From Virgibacillus_R byunsanensis (GTDB lineage: Bacteria > Bacillota > Bacilli > Bacillales > Amphibacillaceae), in the NCBI RefSeq assembly GCF_042675965.1, contig NZ_JBHTKJ010000026.1, positions 50,932 through 114,931 of the forward strand: DNA of 64,000 nt, in the 5' to 3' direction. The translations under genes and the position numbers were made by a program. How positions within the stretch are numbered: position 1 is the stretch's first letter; every line of letters starts with the position of its first letter. Shown here piece after piece: positions 17,209 to 26,499 of the stretch. The notes beneath the pieces were generated by a model, which did no database searches, was not told where the DNA came from, and worked only from the letters and a program-made list of their open reading frames with translations.

Positions 17209-18048
17209 TTATTTTTTCTTAATAACCTTTTTACCATCATAATGTTTATTTGCCAAGCCTGATTTACGACGATAAAGGATTAATGCAAGTGCACCCAAAA
17301 TTAGTACAATCGAAATAAGTTGAGCTGTTCGGATTTGCCCGATAACATACAAACTATCTGTGCGCATTCCCTCGATAAAGAATCTCCCAACTGAGTAAGC
17401 TATTAAATAACTTAAAAATACCTCACCACGTAATGGGTTATATCTTCGTAATACAAGTAGTAATATAAGTACTAACATATTCCATAGCGATTCATACAAA
17501 AATGTCGGGTGATACATGACACCATCGATACACATCTGGTTCATAATAAAATCAGGTAAATATTGATGAAAACTGTTATATGTAGATTCAGAAATCGGGC
17601 CACCATGTGCTTCTTGATTCATAAAGTTTCCCCAACGTCCAATTGCCTGTCCAAGGATGATACCAGGTGCTGTTATATCTACTATTTGCCAGAATGAAAC
17701 TTTTTTCACTCGTGCATATATAACTGCGGTAATAACAGAACCGATCAACGCTCCATGTATCGCTATTCCGCCTTCCCAAATGGCAAAAATATTCCACCAA
17801 GGCCCATCAGCATAACGATCCCATTCAAAAATAACGTAATAAATACGAGCAGATAGTATGGCAATTGGAATCCCAAAAACGACTAGATCTACTATTAAAT
17901 CTTTCTTTAACCCTAAGCGATCTGCTTCTCTTGTTGCAATATATAATCCTAAAAATGCGCCAAAAGCTATAATGACACCATACCAATAGATTGATAGAGG
18001 TCCAATTTCAAGAAAAACCCTGTTTAGTTCAGGTGCGCTACAACTCAA
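17209..18048 (-). CDS. lgt: Prolipoprotein diacylglyceryl transferase
   Basis: About 279 residues with seven membrane helices and the Lgt signature GRWGNFMNQEAHGG. Transfers diacylglycerol to the lipobox cysteine of prelipoproteins at the membrane; clients in this window include NirK, CccB and the YtkA protein. I choose TTG at 18048 with AGGAG eight bases upstream, rather than the GTG at 18057 that lies within the ribosome site. Eleven bases after hprK, second gene of the hprK operon. Confidence 0.95.
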   Translation of the reverse strand: MSCSAPELNRVFLEIGPLSIYWYGVIIAFGAFLGLYIATREADRLGLKKDLIVDLVVFGIPIAILSARIYYVIFEWDRYADGPWWNIFAIWEGGIAIHGALIGSVITAVIYARVKKVSFWQIVDITAPGIILGQAIGRWGNFMNQEAHGGPISESTYNSFHQYLPDFIMNQMCIDGVMYHPTFLYESLWNMLVLILLLVLRRYNPLRGEVFLSYLIAYSVGRFFIEGMRTDSLYVIGQIRTAQLISIVLILGALALILYRRKSGLANKHYDGKKVIKKK

Positions 18049-18059
18049 AAAAATCACTC

Positions 18060-18995
18060 CTATTCTGTTTCATCTTTTTCTTGGTCAATCATGGTTGTTA
18101 GTCGGTCAGAAAACTCCTCAGCAGCATTTACGCCCATCCGTTTTAATCTAAAGTTCATTGCTGCTACCTCAATAATCACTGCAAGGTTTCTCCCAGGACG
18201 GACAGGAATGGTAGCTTTCGGTAAATGCACATCCATAATTTTCATCGTTTCTTCATCTAATCCAAGGCGATCGTACTGTTTTTGATGATCCCATAGTTCC
18301 AAATTGATAATTAAGGATATCTTCTTAAAGTTACGAATCGAACCTGCCCCAAAAAGGGTCATAACATTAATAATACCTAGCCCTCTAATTTCCAATAAAT
18401 GCTCAATTAAGGGTGGAGAGTTACCAATCAAGGTATCATAATCTTCTTGACGAATTTCAACACTGTCATCGGCAACCAGTCTATGTCCACGCTTAACTAG
18501 TTCAAGTGCTGTTTCACTTTTACCAACACCACTTTGGCCAGTAATTAGAACACCAACCCCATAGATATCAACAAGTACACCATGGATAGCAGTGAACGGT
18601 GCAAACTTAACTTCTAGATAGTTCGTCAGCCGACTAATAACCCTCGTTGTTTTCCTTGGAGAATGAAGAACTGGTACTCCTGAATTATTTGCTGCCTCAA
18701 TCAACACTTCAGGTACTTCCATCCCCCTTGACACAACAATTCCAGGTGTAATATCTGTGCATAAACGTTCTGCACGATCCTTTTTTTGTTCATCATTTAA
18801 GTCAAGGAAATAAGTCATTTCCGTTTTACCAATTAATTGAAGTCTTTCTTTTGGATAGTATCTAAAATATCCCGTCATTTCAATACCTGGACGTGATATG
18901 TCACTAGTTGTAATTTCTCTATGTATTCCATCTTCCCCAGCAATAAGTGTCAGGTTAAAGTTTTCTAATAAATCCTTTGTTCGAACTTTGGTCAT
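18060..18995 (-). CDS. hprK: HPr kinase/phosphorylase
   Basis: 311 residues. The N-terminal domain (1-130) is followed by the P-loop ITGQSGVGKSETALEL near residue 150, then VADDSVEI and the HPrK/P signature EIRGLGIINVMTLFGAG. Phosphorylates HPr and Crh on Ser46 in response to glycolytic intermediates and reverses this with Pi, producing PPi that PpaX removes. Heads the operon hprK-lgt-yvoD-ppaX-yvoF; its target Crh is about 16 kb away. Confidence 0.97.
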   Translation of the reverse strand: MTKVRTKDLLENFNLTLIAGEDGIHREITTSDISRPGIEMTGYFRYYPKERLQLIGKTEMTYFLDLNDEQKKDRAERLCTDITPGIVVSRGMEVPEVLIEAANNSGVPVLHSPRKTTRVISRLTNYLEVKFAPFTAIHGVLVDIYGVGVLITGQSGVGKSETALELVKRGHRLVADDSVEIRQEDYDTLIGNSPPLIEHLLEIRGLGIINVMTLFGAGSIRNFKKISLIINLELWDHQKQYDRLGLDEETMKIMDVHLPKATIPVRPGRNLAVIIEVAAMNFRLKRMGVNAAEEFSDRLTTMIDQEKDETE

Positions 18996-19076
18996 ATGTT
19001 ATCCCTCCGAAGGCACAATACTGATTTTTATTGTAGCATATTTTTTTATTAGGAAGGAGTAGAAGGATTAATGAAT

Positions 19077-19150
19077 TTTAGAAAACGTGGCTTATCGCCA
19101 AACTTTAATGGTGAAAGCCTTAGTTGCACTGATGTAATAGGTAAGTTTTA
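19077..19150. repeat. Double-hairpin repeat, family B copy 1 (degenerate)
   Basis: Begins AGAAAACGTGGCTTATCGCC and ends GGTAAGTTTTATTTTT, a diverged copy of the family B element seen at 34991, 35229, 36730, 38600, 46877 and 47909. Confidence 0.6.
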
Positions 19151-19155
19151 TTTTT

Positions 19156-19400
19156 AAAAAGGCTGTTTTCGTAAAGACTATTGCCTTTGAGAGAATAGAT
19201 GTAAACTGCGACATAACTTGATGTGACGGTTAACCTACCGCTTCGGAGGCTGAAGCCGTGCCCGCGGAAAGCATCCGACCGTAGCGATCCCAGACGGCGG
19301 CAATAGCACGCGTTCTTAGAAATAAGCCTAAAGTTACGTCGCAGTTTATATCAACTACGTAGTTAAAAAAGCAACAGGGCGTGCGAAAACTGCCTTAAAA
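19156..19400. repeat. 245-bp nested inverted-repeat element
   Basis: The outer ends are inverted repeats (GGCTGTTTTCG near 19161 and CGAAAACTGCC near 19384), and a second pair lies inside them: 19200-19219 (GTAAACTGCGACATAACTT region) matches the complement of 19331-19350 at about 18 of 20 positions. The enclosed GC-rich core (GCCGTGCCCGCGGAAAGC at about 19255-19272) resembles a repeat I recall from many Bacillaceae genomes; that recollection is unchecked. Non-coding on both strands. Confidence 0.6.
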
Positions 19401-19490
19401 AAACGCAATCACCTTAAAAGACACGTCAAGTATAAGCAGAAACGACTTATGCCTCTAGCGTCTAGGCGCTTGCGCTGGATGTAGCTGAAT
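19401..19490. repeat. Fragment of the AAAGACACGACAAGCATAAG repeat
   Basis: Contains AAAAGACACGTCAAGTATAAGC and GTCTAGGCGCTTG, related to blocks at 36872-37020 and 47568-47660. It sits between the 245-bp element and yvlD; no ORF. Confidence 0.5.
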
Positions 19491-19509
19491 GATCAACCAA
19501 ACTTACTCA

Positions 19510-19869
19510 TTATTTTTTCATCGTATCTTTCACCAGTTGATTTAATAGTAGGTTTAAAATCGATATAACTATTGCTGCTATTATCGCTGTTCCAAAGCCT
19601 TCTATCACAAAGGATGCATCCATCAATGCTTGGGTTATCATTAGGGTAATTGCATTAATGACAAATAGGAAAAGACCCAATGTCAAAAATGTAATCGGTA
19701 ATGTAAACACAATTAAGATTGGCTTAATGATGATATTTAAAACAGAAAGAATTAAACTAGCTAACAACGCTGTACCGAAACCTTTAAGTTGAAAGCCATC
19801 AAAAAGTTGAGCTACCGCAATTAGTGCAACAGCATTTAAAAATATAGATATAAACCAGCGAAGCAGCAT
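19510..19869 (-). CDS. yvlD: Phage-holin-like membrane protein YvlD
   Basis: 119 residues with four predicted membrane helices and the family sequence SVLNIIIKPILIVFTLPITF, typical of the mycobacterial/phage holin IV superfamily protein YvlD. Overlaps the yvlC stop by one base (TAATG). In B. subtilis the yvlABCD operon responds to envelope stress; here only yvlC and yvlD are present. Molecular function unknown. Confidence 0.85.
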   Translation of the reverse strand: MLLRWFISIFLNAVALIAVAQLFDGFQLKGFGTALLASLILSVLNIIIKPILIVFTLPITFLTLGLFLFVINAITLMITQALMDASFVIEGFGTAIIAAIVISILNLLLNQLVKDTMKK

Positions 19870-20063
19870 TAGTGTATCTCCCTCTCGTCAGGAATAATAA
19901 AGATGGCTACTATATAGACAAATAATAAGGTAAATGCGCTCATAAATAATCCTACGATGAATACTAGTCTTACAATAGTTGCATCTATATTAAAATATTC
20001 TGCAAGTCCACCTAAAACCCCACCTAACATACGTTCATTACTTGATCGATATAACCGTTTCAT
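19869..20063 (-). CDS. yvlC: PspC-domain protein YvlC
   Basis: 64 residues: an N-terminal PspC motif (MKRLYRSSNERMLGGVLGGL) followed by AEYFNIDATIVRLVF and a membrane helix ending FIIPDE. A small envelope-stress protein of the phage-shock type. Translationally coupled to yvlD. Confidence 0.88.
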   Translation of the reverse strand: MKRLYRSSNERMLGGVLGGLAEYFNIDATIVRLVFIVGLFMSAFTLLFVYIVAIFIIPDEREIH

Positions 20064-20214
20064 ACATCATCCCCCTCCTTTTCATTCCTATAGTTAGTTT
20101 TTCCTGTTTTCTCTTCCTGATAAACATTTATACGAATGAATGCATCAAAAGGTTCTATAACTATTAGATAAAGAAACCTCACGCTCTAATTTTTATAGGT
20201 GGGGATTTTCAAGC

Positions 20215-20883
20215 TTATGCTCCGAAGTTCCAAATATAAAATTGTTCTTTGCCTAATCTTTTCTTAGCATCCTCTTTTAAATCATTATCAGCGTCAGGGT
20301 TTTTAAATTTTCCCAGAATACCACCAGCTTGTGAATCATGTGAGAGAATCGCTTCCATTTTTTTATCAAAAAATGGAGTAACATCATTACTTATATCCGG
20401 CTTACCAAGAACATCATAATAGTTATTAGTAATAGCTTGAGCCCAAACGGTAGGTCGATTTCCCTCATCCATTAAACGAACCGCTTCAATGGCAGCTGCT
20501 CCAAGTGCATTATGATCAGGGTGAACCGCATGCTTTGGATAATGTGTAATAACAAGACTTGGCTTAATGTCCTCTAAAATTCCTTTTAAATGTTCTGCTA
20601 CTTCTTGTACGTCCTCATATTCTAATGTTTTGTCTCGATAACCTAGCATCTGTAATTCCACATCTAGTACTTGACATGCTTGAATCAATTCTTCTTTCCT
20701 TATTTCAGGCAGGGTTTCTCTATTTGCAAATGTAGGTGACCCCATATTTCTGCCCATCTCCCCTAGCGTGCCACACAAATACGTTACCGGGACTCCTTCT
20801 TTGCGAAATTTAGTAATTGTACCCGCAGCCCCGAATGATTCATCATCTGGATGTGGATAAATAACAACAACGTGCTTTTCCAT
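20215..20883 (-). CDS. bshB2: Bacillithiol biosynthesis deacetylase BshB2
   Basis: About 222 residues of the PIG-L/LmbE zinc deacetylase fold. The zinc motif PHPDDESFG is at the N-terminus and the second metal histidine is in HAVHPDHNALGAAA. Deacetylates GlcNAc-malate to GlcN-malate on the way to bacillithiol; B. subtilis has two such enzymes, BshB1 and BshB2 (YojG). Paired with yojF 24 bases upstream, as in B. subtilis, which identifies this paralogue. ATG at 20883 sits six bases after AAAGGTG; GTG at 20892 lies within the ribosome site. Confidence 0.88.
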   Translation of the reverse strand: MEKHVVVIYPHPDDESFGAAGTITKFRKEGVPVTYLCGTLGEMGRNMGSPTFANRETLPEIRKEELIQACQVLDVELQMLGYRDKTLEYEDVQEVAEHLKGILEDIKPSLVITHYPKHAVHPDHNALGAAAIEAVRLMDEGNRPTVWAQAITNNYYDVLGKPDISNDVTPFFDKKMEAILSHDSQAGGILGKFKNPDADNDLKEDAKKRLGKEQFYIWNFGA

Positions 20884-20915
20884 ATATATCACCTTTCCTT
20901 TTACATATATTAATT

Positions 20916-21269
20916 TTAGTAATTAAACGGGGTTTCACTGACCTGCAAGGATACCATTAGGCGCCCTTGGCGGTCATGACCAGCAAGTAATAATTTCGAA
21001 TCTTCATGCATCACCCAATCTGTTAACCCTTCCGCATAAATCCAGCCCTTATCCATTTTCAAACCTGCACGATACACTTTTCCATCCCCAATTATTTTAG
21101 CTTGCGAGAACGAAACATTAGCGTTCCGTACATAAGCACCTACATTATATGCTTTATCGTCAAAATGGCTAGCATAGGCCCCATTAGTTGTTTCGATATG
21201 GATATACACATCTTTATTTATAAAACTTTCTAACGTTTTTTGTACACTATTAATATCAATTGGTTTCAT
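20916..21269 (-). CDS. yojF: YojF family protein (DUF1806)
   Basis: 117 residues, no signal peptide or membrane helix. Recognised from the YojF-like sequence (KPIDINSVQKTLESFINKD, then YAEGLTDWVMHE) and its fixed place before the bacillithiol deacetylase gene. Cytoplasmic; function unknown, presumably linked to bacillithiol. Confidence 0.78.
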   Translation of the reverse strand: MKPIDINSVQKTLESFINKDVYIHIETTNGAYASHFDDKAYNVGAYVRNANVSFSQAKIIGDGKVYRAGLKMDKGWIYAEGLTDWVMHEDSKLLLAGHDRQGRLMVSLQVSETPFNY

Positions 21270-21361
21270 TTATTTTTCCTCCCAACATACTTCTTGTTTA
21301 ACCTTACCGAAACGAATGTTATGCGTCAAAAGTTTTGAACTTATCTCTAGTTTCCTGGTTT

Positions 21362-21396
21362 AAAAAGGGCAGCAAGCATACTATTGCTTGCTGCCC
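21362..21396 (-). terminator. Terminator of the uvrBA operon
   Basis: Perfect 12-bp stem GGGCAGCAAGCA / TGCTTGCTGCCC with a six-base loop, seven bases after the uvrA stop; on the minus strand it is followed by five T residues. Confidence 0.93.
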
Positions 21397-21402
21397 TACT
21401 AC

Positions 21403-24279
21403 TTATTTCACGCTTACTTTTTCTTTTTTAGCAAAGGTTTCTTCCATTCGATTTCGATCACGCTCTAGAATAGGCTTTAAATAGTTTCCAGTATAGGATT
21501 CCTTTACTTCTGAGATTTGTTCTGGTGTCCCTGAAGCAATAATCTCGCCCCCCCGGTCACCACCTTCAGGTCCTAAATCAATAATATGATCTGCTGTTTT
21601 AATGACGTCCAAATTATGCTCGATGATTATTACAGTATCACCATTATCAACAAGCCGTTGCAAGACGCTTAACAATCGCTTAATATCGTCGACATGCAAG
21701 CCAGTTGTTGGTTCATCTAAAATGTAAAATGATTTGCCATTTGAGCGGCGATGTAATTCACTAGCTAGTTTCACTCGTTGCGCTTCCCCACCTGAAAGAG
21801 TTGTCGCAGGTTGACCAAGCTTAATATATCCTAGACCAACATCATAAATCGTTTGTAGCTTACGTTTGATCTTAGGAATATTTGCAAAGAACTCAAGTGC
21901 TTCTTCAATCGTTAATCCGAGTACCTCTGAAATATTTTTCCCTTTATATCTCACTTCTAATGTCTCACGGTTATATCGCTTCCCATGACAAACTTCACAC
22001 GGAACATACACATCCGGTAAAAAATGCATCTCAATCTTAATGATTCCATCTCCACGACATGCTTCACACCGTCCACCTTTAACATTAAAACTGAAACGGC
22101 CCTTTTTATACCCGCGTATCTTTGCTTCGTTCATTTGTGCAAATACATCTCGTATATCATCAAAAACACTGGTATACGTTGCTGGATTTGAACGTGGTGT
22201 TCTTCCAATAGGAGACTGATCGATCTCAATAACTTTCTCAATATGATTGATCCCTTTAACCTTTTTGTGCTTGCCTGGCTTATGCTTCCCTCGGTACAAC
22301 TCTTTTGCTAATGATTTATATAATATTTCATTTACAAGCGTACTTTTGCCTGAGCCAGAAACACCCGTTACTACCGTCATAAGGCCAATCGGAAATTTTG
22401 CAGTAGCACGCTTTAAGTTATTTTCCTCAGCTTCTACAACTTCGATTTTTCGCTTATCAGGCTTACGGCGTTTCGTTGGTAATGGTACATATTTTTCCCC
22501 GGATAAATACTTTCCTGTTAATGACTTTTTATTTTTCATTACTTTTTCAGGTGTTCCATAAGCAACAATCTCACCACCATGCTCACCTGCACCTGGTCCA
22601 ATGTCAATCAACCAATCAGCAGCTAACATCGTATCTTCATCATGTTCAACAACTATAAGGGTATTATCCAAGTCCCGCATTCGTTTTAACGTACTAATTA
22701 GCCGATCATTATCACGTTGATGTAAACCAATTGATGGCTCATCTAAAACATATAACACACCTGTCAAAGCGGAACCAATTTGTGTAGCAAGCCGGATCCG
22801 CTGTGCTTCTCCACCTGAGAGGGTTCCTGCTGCACGAGACAATGTTAAATAATCTAGTCCAACATTATTCAGAAAATCGAGTCGGTCATAAATTTCCTTT
22901 AAGATCATTCGGGCAATTTTCTCTTCTTTTTCAGTTAATGATAAATTGCTGAAAAAGTCCTTCGCCTCCGTAATGGAAAAATCGGTAGTATTACTAATAT
23001 GTTTACCATTAACCAAGACCGCTAAAGCTTCTTTCTTTAAGCGATAACCATCACAGGTCGGGCAGTTAGTTTGCGCCATATACTTTTCTAACTGCTCTCG
23101 TATAAAATCAGATGACGTCTCTCGGTAACGGCGCGCGACGTTAGTTAACACACCTTCAAAATTAATTTGATTGTCCCTTGTATTGCCATATTCATTTACA
23201 TAATGGAAACGAATCTTCTCTTTTCCACTTCCATATAATAATATATCCAATTTGTCTTTCGGTATCTTTTTAACGGGCACGCTCATATCGATATCGTAAT
23301 GATTACAGACACTCTTCAATAATTGAGGATAATACTGTGAGCTGATTGGTTCCCACGCTGCAATTGCATGTTCATTTAATGATTTTCCCCAATCTGGAAT
23401 AACTAATTCAAGGTCAACTTCCAAATTTGTTCCTAAACCATCACATTTAGAACAAGCACCATAAGGGCTGTTAAATGAAAATAACCTTGGCTCCAGTTCG
23501 CCTATGGAGAACCCACAAATTGGACAAGCATGATTTTCATTAAACATCAATTCTTCTTCTCCAATAACATCGACTATGATCTTTCCTTCACCCAACCCAA
23601 GTGCTGTTTCTATAGAATCGCTTAAACGACTAGCTACACCGTCCTTTACAACAATCCGGTCGACAACTACTTCAATAGAATGTTTTTTGTTTTTTTCAAG
23701 TTGAATATCATCAGTTACTTCTCGCATTTCTTTATCCACCCGGATACGAACATAACCTTCTTGCTTCAGCTTTTCAAAGATCTTGGCATGCTCACCCTTA
23801 CGACCTGAAACAACAGGTGCCAGAATTTGCATCTTTGTTCGTTCGGGATACTGTAAGATACGGTCTACCATCTGCTGTACTGTTTGTGAGCTAATTTCAA
23901 TTCCATGTTTTGGACAAGTAGGCCGACCAACACGTGCGTATAATAAGCGCAAATAATCATAGATTTCGGTTACTGTACCAACGGTTGAACGTGGGTTTTT
24001 ACTTGTCGTTTTTTGATCAATTGAAATGGCTGGGGACAAACCTTCAATTGCATCAACATCTGGTTTATCCATTTGCCCTAAGAACTGACGTGCATACGCC
24101 GATAATGATTCAACATAACGTCGTTGACCTTCTGCATATATCGTATCAAACGCAAGTGAAGATTTACCGGATCCGGATAATCCTGTTAAGACTACAAGTT
24201 TATTTTTCGGTATAGTTACGTCAATGTTTTTTAAATTATGGGCTCTGGCACCTTGTATTTGAATTGATTTACTAGGCAT
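21403..24279 (-). CDS. uvrA: Excinuclease ABC subunit A
   Basis: 958 residues from ATG 24279; the longer open frame reads back through uvrB. Two ABC ATPase modules: Walker A VLTGLSGSGKSSLAFDT and VVTGVSGSGKSTLVNEI, ABC signatures TLSGGEAQRIRLATQ and TLSGGEAQRVKLASE; zinc motifs CPICGFS...CSKC and CEACRGDG...CEVCHGKRY. Damage recognition in nucleotide excision repair, loading UvrB. Seven bases separate it from uvrB, with the ribosome site over the uvrB stop. Confidence 0.98.
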   Translation of the reverse strand: MPSKSIQIQGARAHNLKNIDVTIPKNKLVVLTGLSGSGKSSLAFDTIYAEGQRRYVESLSAYARQFLGQMDKPDVDAIEGLSPAISIDQKTTSKNPRSTVGTVTEIYDYLRLLYARVGRPTCPKHGIEISSQTVQQMVDRILQYPERTKMQILAPVVSGRKGEHAKIFEKLKQEGYVRIRVDKEMREVTDDIQLEKNKKHSIEVVVDRIVVKDGVASRLSDSIETALGLGEGKIIVDVIGEEELMFNENHACPICGFSIGELEPRLFSFNSPYGACSKCDGLGTNLEVDLELVIPDWGKSLNEHAIAAWEPISSQYYPQLLKSVCNHYDIDMSVPVKKIPKDKLDILLYGSGKEKIRFHYVNEYGNTRDNQINFEGVLTNVARRYRETSSDFIREQLEKYMAQTNCPTCDGYRLKKEALAVLVNGKHISNTTDFSITEAKDFFSNLSLTEKEEKIARMILKEIYDRLDFLNNVGLDYLTLSRAAGTLSGGEAQRIRLATQIGSALTGVLYVLDEPSIGLHQRDNDRLISTLKRMRDLDNTLIVVEHDEDTMLAADWLIDIGPGAGEHGGEIVAYGTPEKVMKNKKSLTGKYLSGEKYVPLPTKRRKPDKRKIEVVEAEENNLKRATAKFPIGLMTVVTGVSGSGKSTLVNEILYKSLAKELYRGKHKPGKHKKVKGINHIEKVIEIDQSPIGRTPRSNPATYTSVFDDIRDVFAQMNEAKIRGYKKGRFSFNVKGGRCEACRGDGIIKIEMHFLPDVYVPCEVCHGKRYNRETLEVRYKGKNISEVLGLTIEEALEFFANIPKIKRKLQTIYDVGLGYIKLGQPATTLSGGEAQRVKLASELHRRSNGKSFYILDEPTTGLHVDDIKRLLSVLQRLVDNGDTVIIIEHNLDVIKTADHIIDLGPEGGDRGGEIIASGTPEQISEVKESYTGNYLKPILERDRNRMEETFAKKEKVSVK

Positions 24280-24286
24280 GGATAAG

Positions 24287-26269
24287 TCATCCTTCCGCTT
24301 TAAGTTCAAGTAATATATCACGAAGTTCTGCAGCCTTCTCAAAATCAAGCGACTTTGCTGCTTCCTTCATTTCCTTCTCCATTTGTTTGATTACTTTTGA
24401 TTTTTCTTTTTTCGTTAGCTTTGCAAGACTCTTTGTCTTCTCTTCGGTACCGTCCTGGTCCTCAGCAGCTACAGTAGCACGAATTACATCACGTACATCT
24501 TTTTTAATAGTAGTTGGTTTAATTTCATGTTTTTCATTAAATGCATGTTGTATTTCACGGCGACGTGTTGTTTCATCAATTGCCACTTGCATCGAGTTAG
24601 TGATCCGATCAGCATACATGACAACTTCACCGTTTTCATTTCGTGCTGCACGTCCCATGGTCTGTATAAGGGAACGTTCTGATCGTAAGAATCCTTCTTT
24701 GTCCGCATCAAGGATCGCAACTAGTGAAACTTCTGGAATATCTAAACCTTCCCGTAATAGATTAATTCCAATAAGTACGTCATACTTTCCTACACGTAAG
24801 TCACGAATTATTTCAATTCGTTCCAATGTTTTAATCTCAGAATGTAAGTATGCCACCTTGATCCCTATTTCTTTTAAATAATCGGTTAAATCCTCTGACA
24901 TTTTTTTCGTTAATGTCGTAACAAGAACGCGTTCATTACAAGCAGAACGCTTATTAATTTCACCGATTAAATTATCAATTTGACCATCAATTTTCCTTAT
25001 ATCAATCTTAGGATCCAACAACCCTGTTGGACGTATAATTTGCTCTGTCATATCAGGAGTATGTTCTAACTCGTATGGTCCAGGAGTTGCAGAAACATAC
25101 ACAAGTTGGTTGGTTTTCTTTTCAAATTCATCAAATTTCAAGGGGCGATTATCCATTGCTGATGGCAATCGAAAACCATGATCAACCAACACTTGCTTTC
25201 GAGCTTTATCACCATTATACATGCCTCGAATCTGTGGTAGTGTAACATGTGATTCATCGACAACTACTAAGAAATCATCTGGAAAGAAATCCAGTAGTGT
25301 GTATGGGGTTGACCCAGCTTCTCGAAATGTTAAATGTCTCGAATAGTTCTCAATTCCAGAGCAAAATCCCATTTCCTTCATCATTTCAATATCATAATTT
25401 GTACGCTGTTCTAATCGTTGTGCCTCTAGAAGTTTATTCTCATCACGCAATTCTTTTAGACGTTCTTCTAATTCCTTCTCAATATTAACAATTGCTTTTT
25501 TTAACTTTTCCTCACGTGTAACAAAGTGTGATGCTGGGAAAATGGCAATATGCTCACGGTCACCCACAATTTCACCAGTTAATGCATCTACTTCTCGTAT
25601 CCGATCGATTTCATCTCCAAAAAACTCAATCCGGATGCAGTGTTCTTCACGAGATGCAGGGATAATTTCTACCGAATCCCCACGTACACGAAACGTACCA
25701 CGCTGAAAGTTTATATCATTTCGCGCGTATTGAATATCCACGAGATCGCGTAATAACTGATCACGATCCTTTTCCATTCCCATTCTTAAAGATAGTACTT
25801 GACTACGATATTCTTCTGGTGAACCTAACCCATATATACAAGACACACTTGCAACAATTAATACATCACGTCGTTCAAATAAAGATGATGTTGCTGAGTG
25901 TCGAAGTTTATCAATTTCATCGTTTATGCTTGCATCTTTTTCAATAAATGTATCGCTTGATGGCACGTATGCTTCTGGTTGATAGTAGTCATAATAACTA
26001 ACAAAGTATTCAACAGCATTATTTGGAAAAAACTCTTTAAACTCACTATACAGCTGTCCTGCCAGGGTTTTGTTATGTGCAATCACAAGTGTTGGTCTAT
26101 TTATTTCTGTAACAACATTGGACATCGTAAACGTTTTTCCTGTACCGGTTGCTCCAAGTAATGTTTGATGCCGCTGCCCCGATTGAACTTTATCTACTAT
26201 TTCTTTTATTGCATTTGGTTGGTCTCCCCGTGGCTCGTATTGCGCCACAAGTTCAAACTGATTTATCAC
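24287..26269 (-). CDS. uvrB: Excinuclease ABC subunit B
   Basis: 660 residues. Helicase-like ATPase: Walker A LLGATGTGKTFTMSNV, the YYDYYQPEAYVPSSDT beta-hairpin region that grips DNA, DEXH box VVDESH, motif VI QTMGRAARN, and a C-terminal UVR domain (KEAAKSLDFEKAAELRD). Verifies damage with UvrA and recruits UvrC. Starts with GTG, GGAGG eight bases before it. First gene of a two-gene SOS operon. Confidence 0.98.
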   Translation of the reverse strand: MINQFELVAQYEPRGDQPNAIKEIVDKVQSGQRHQTLLGATGTGKTFTMSNVVTEINRPTLVIAHNKTLAGQLYSEFKEFFPNNAVEYFVSYYDYYQPEAYVPSSDTFIEKDASINDEIDKLRHSATSSLFERRDVLIVASVSCIYGLGSPEEYRSQVLSLRMGMEKDRDQLLRDLVDIQYARNDINFQRGTFRVRGDSVEIIPASREEHCIRIEFFGDEIDRIREVDALTGEIVGDREHIAIFPASHFVTREEKLKKAIVNIEKELEERLKELRDENKLLEAQRLEQRTNYDIEMMKEMGFCSGIENYSRHLTFREAGSTPYTLLDFFPDDFLVVVDESHVTLPQIRGMYNGDKARKQVLVDHGFRLPSAMDNRPLKFDEFEKKTNQLVYVSATPGPYELEHTPDMTEQIIRPTGLLDPKIDIRKIDGQIDNLIGEINKRSACNERVLVTTLTKKMSEDLTDYLKEIGIKVAYLHSEIKTLERIEIIRDLRVGKYDVLIGINLLREGLDIPEVSLVAILDADKEGFLRSERSLIQTMGRAARNENGEVVMYADRITNSMQVAIDETTRRREIQHAFNEKHEIKPTTIKKDVRDVIRATVAAEDQDGTEEKTKSLAKLTKKEKSKVIKQMEKEMKEAAKSLDFEKAAELRDILLELKAEG

Positions 26270-26316
26270 AAGGCAAGCCTCCGTTCATCTTCCTACTTAA
26301 TAGTTTATCATAATTA

Positions 26317-26352
26317 TTTATATAGTTTAACATAGATACGAACAAATATTCG
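26317..26352 (-). promoter_or_regulatory. uvrB promoter with LexA (DinR) box
   Basis: CGAACAAATATTCG at 26339-26352 differs at one position from the B. subtilis SOS box CGAACRNRYGTTYG. It overlaps the predicted -35 TTGTTC (26345-26340); 17 bases later is -10 TATAAA (26322-26317). LexA would therefore block polymerase directly. Confidence 0.85.
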
Positions 26353-26499
26353 ATTGTTTTGATTAGAATTTATTTACTACTACCCGTTTATTTATATGAA
26401 AAATCATTCACAAAGGTTTCACAGGATTAACATTGTTTCCGTTTGCTCTCTATCCTATAATCAAGTTAGCTCTTACTATTATTTGAAAGGAACATATCT

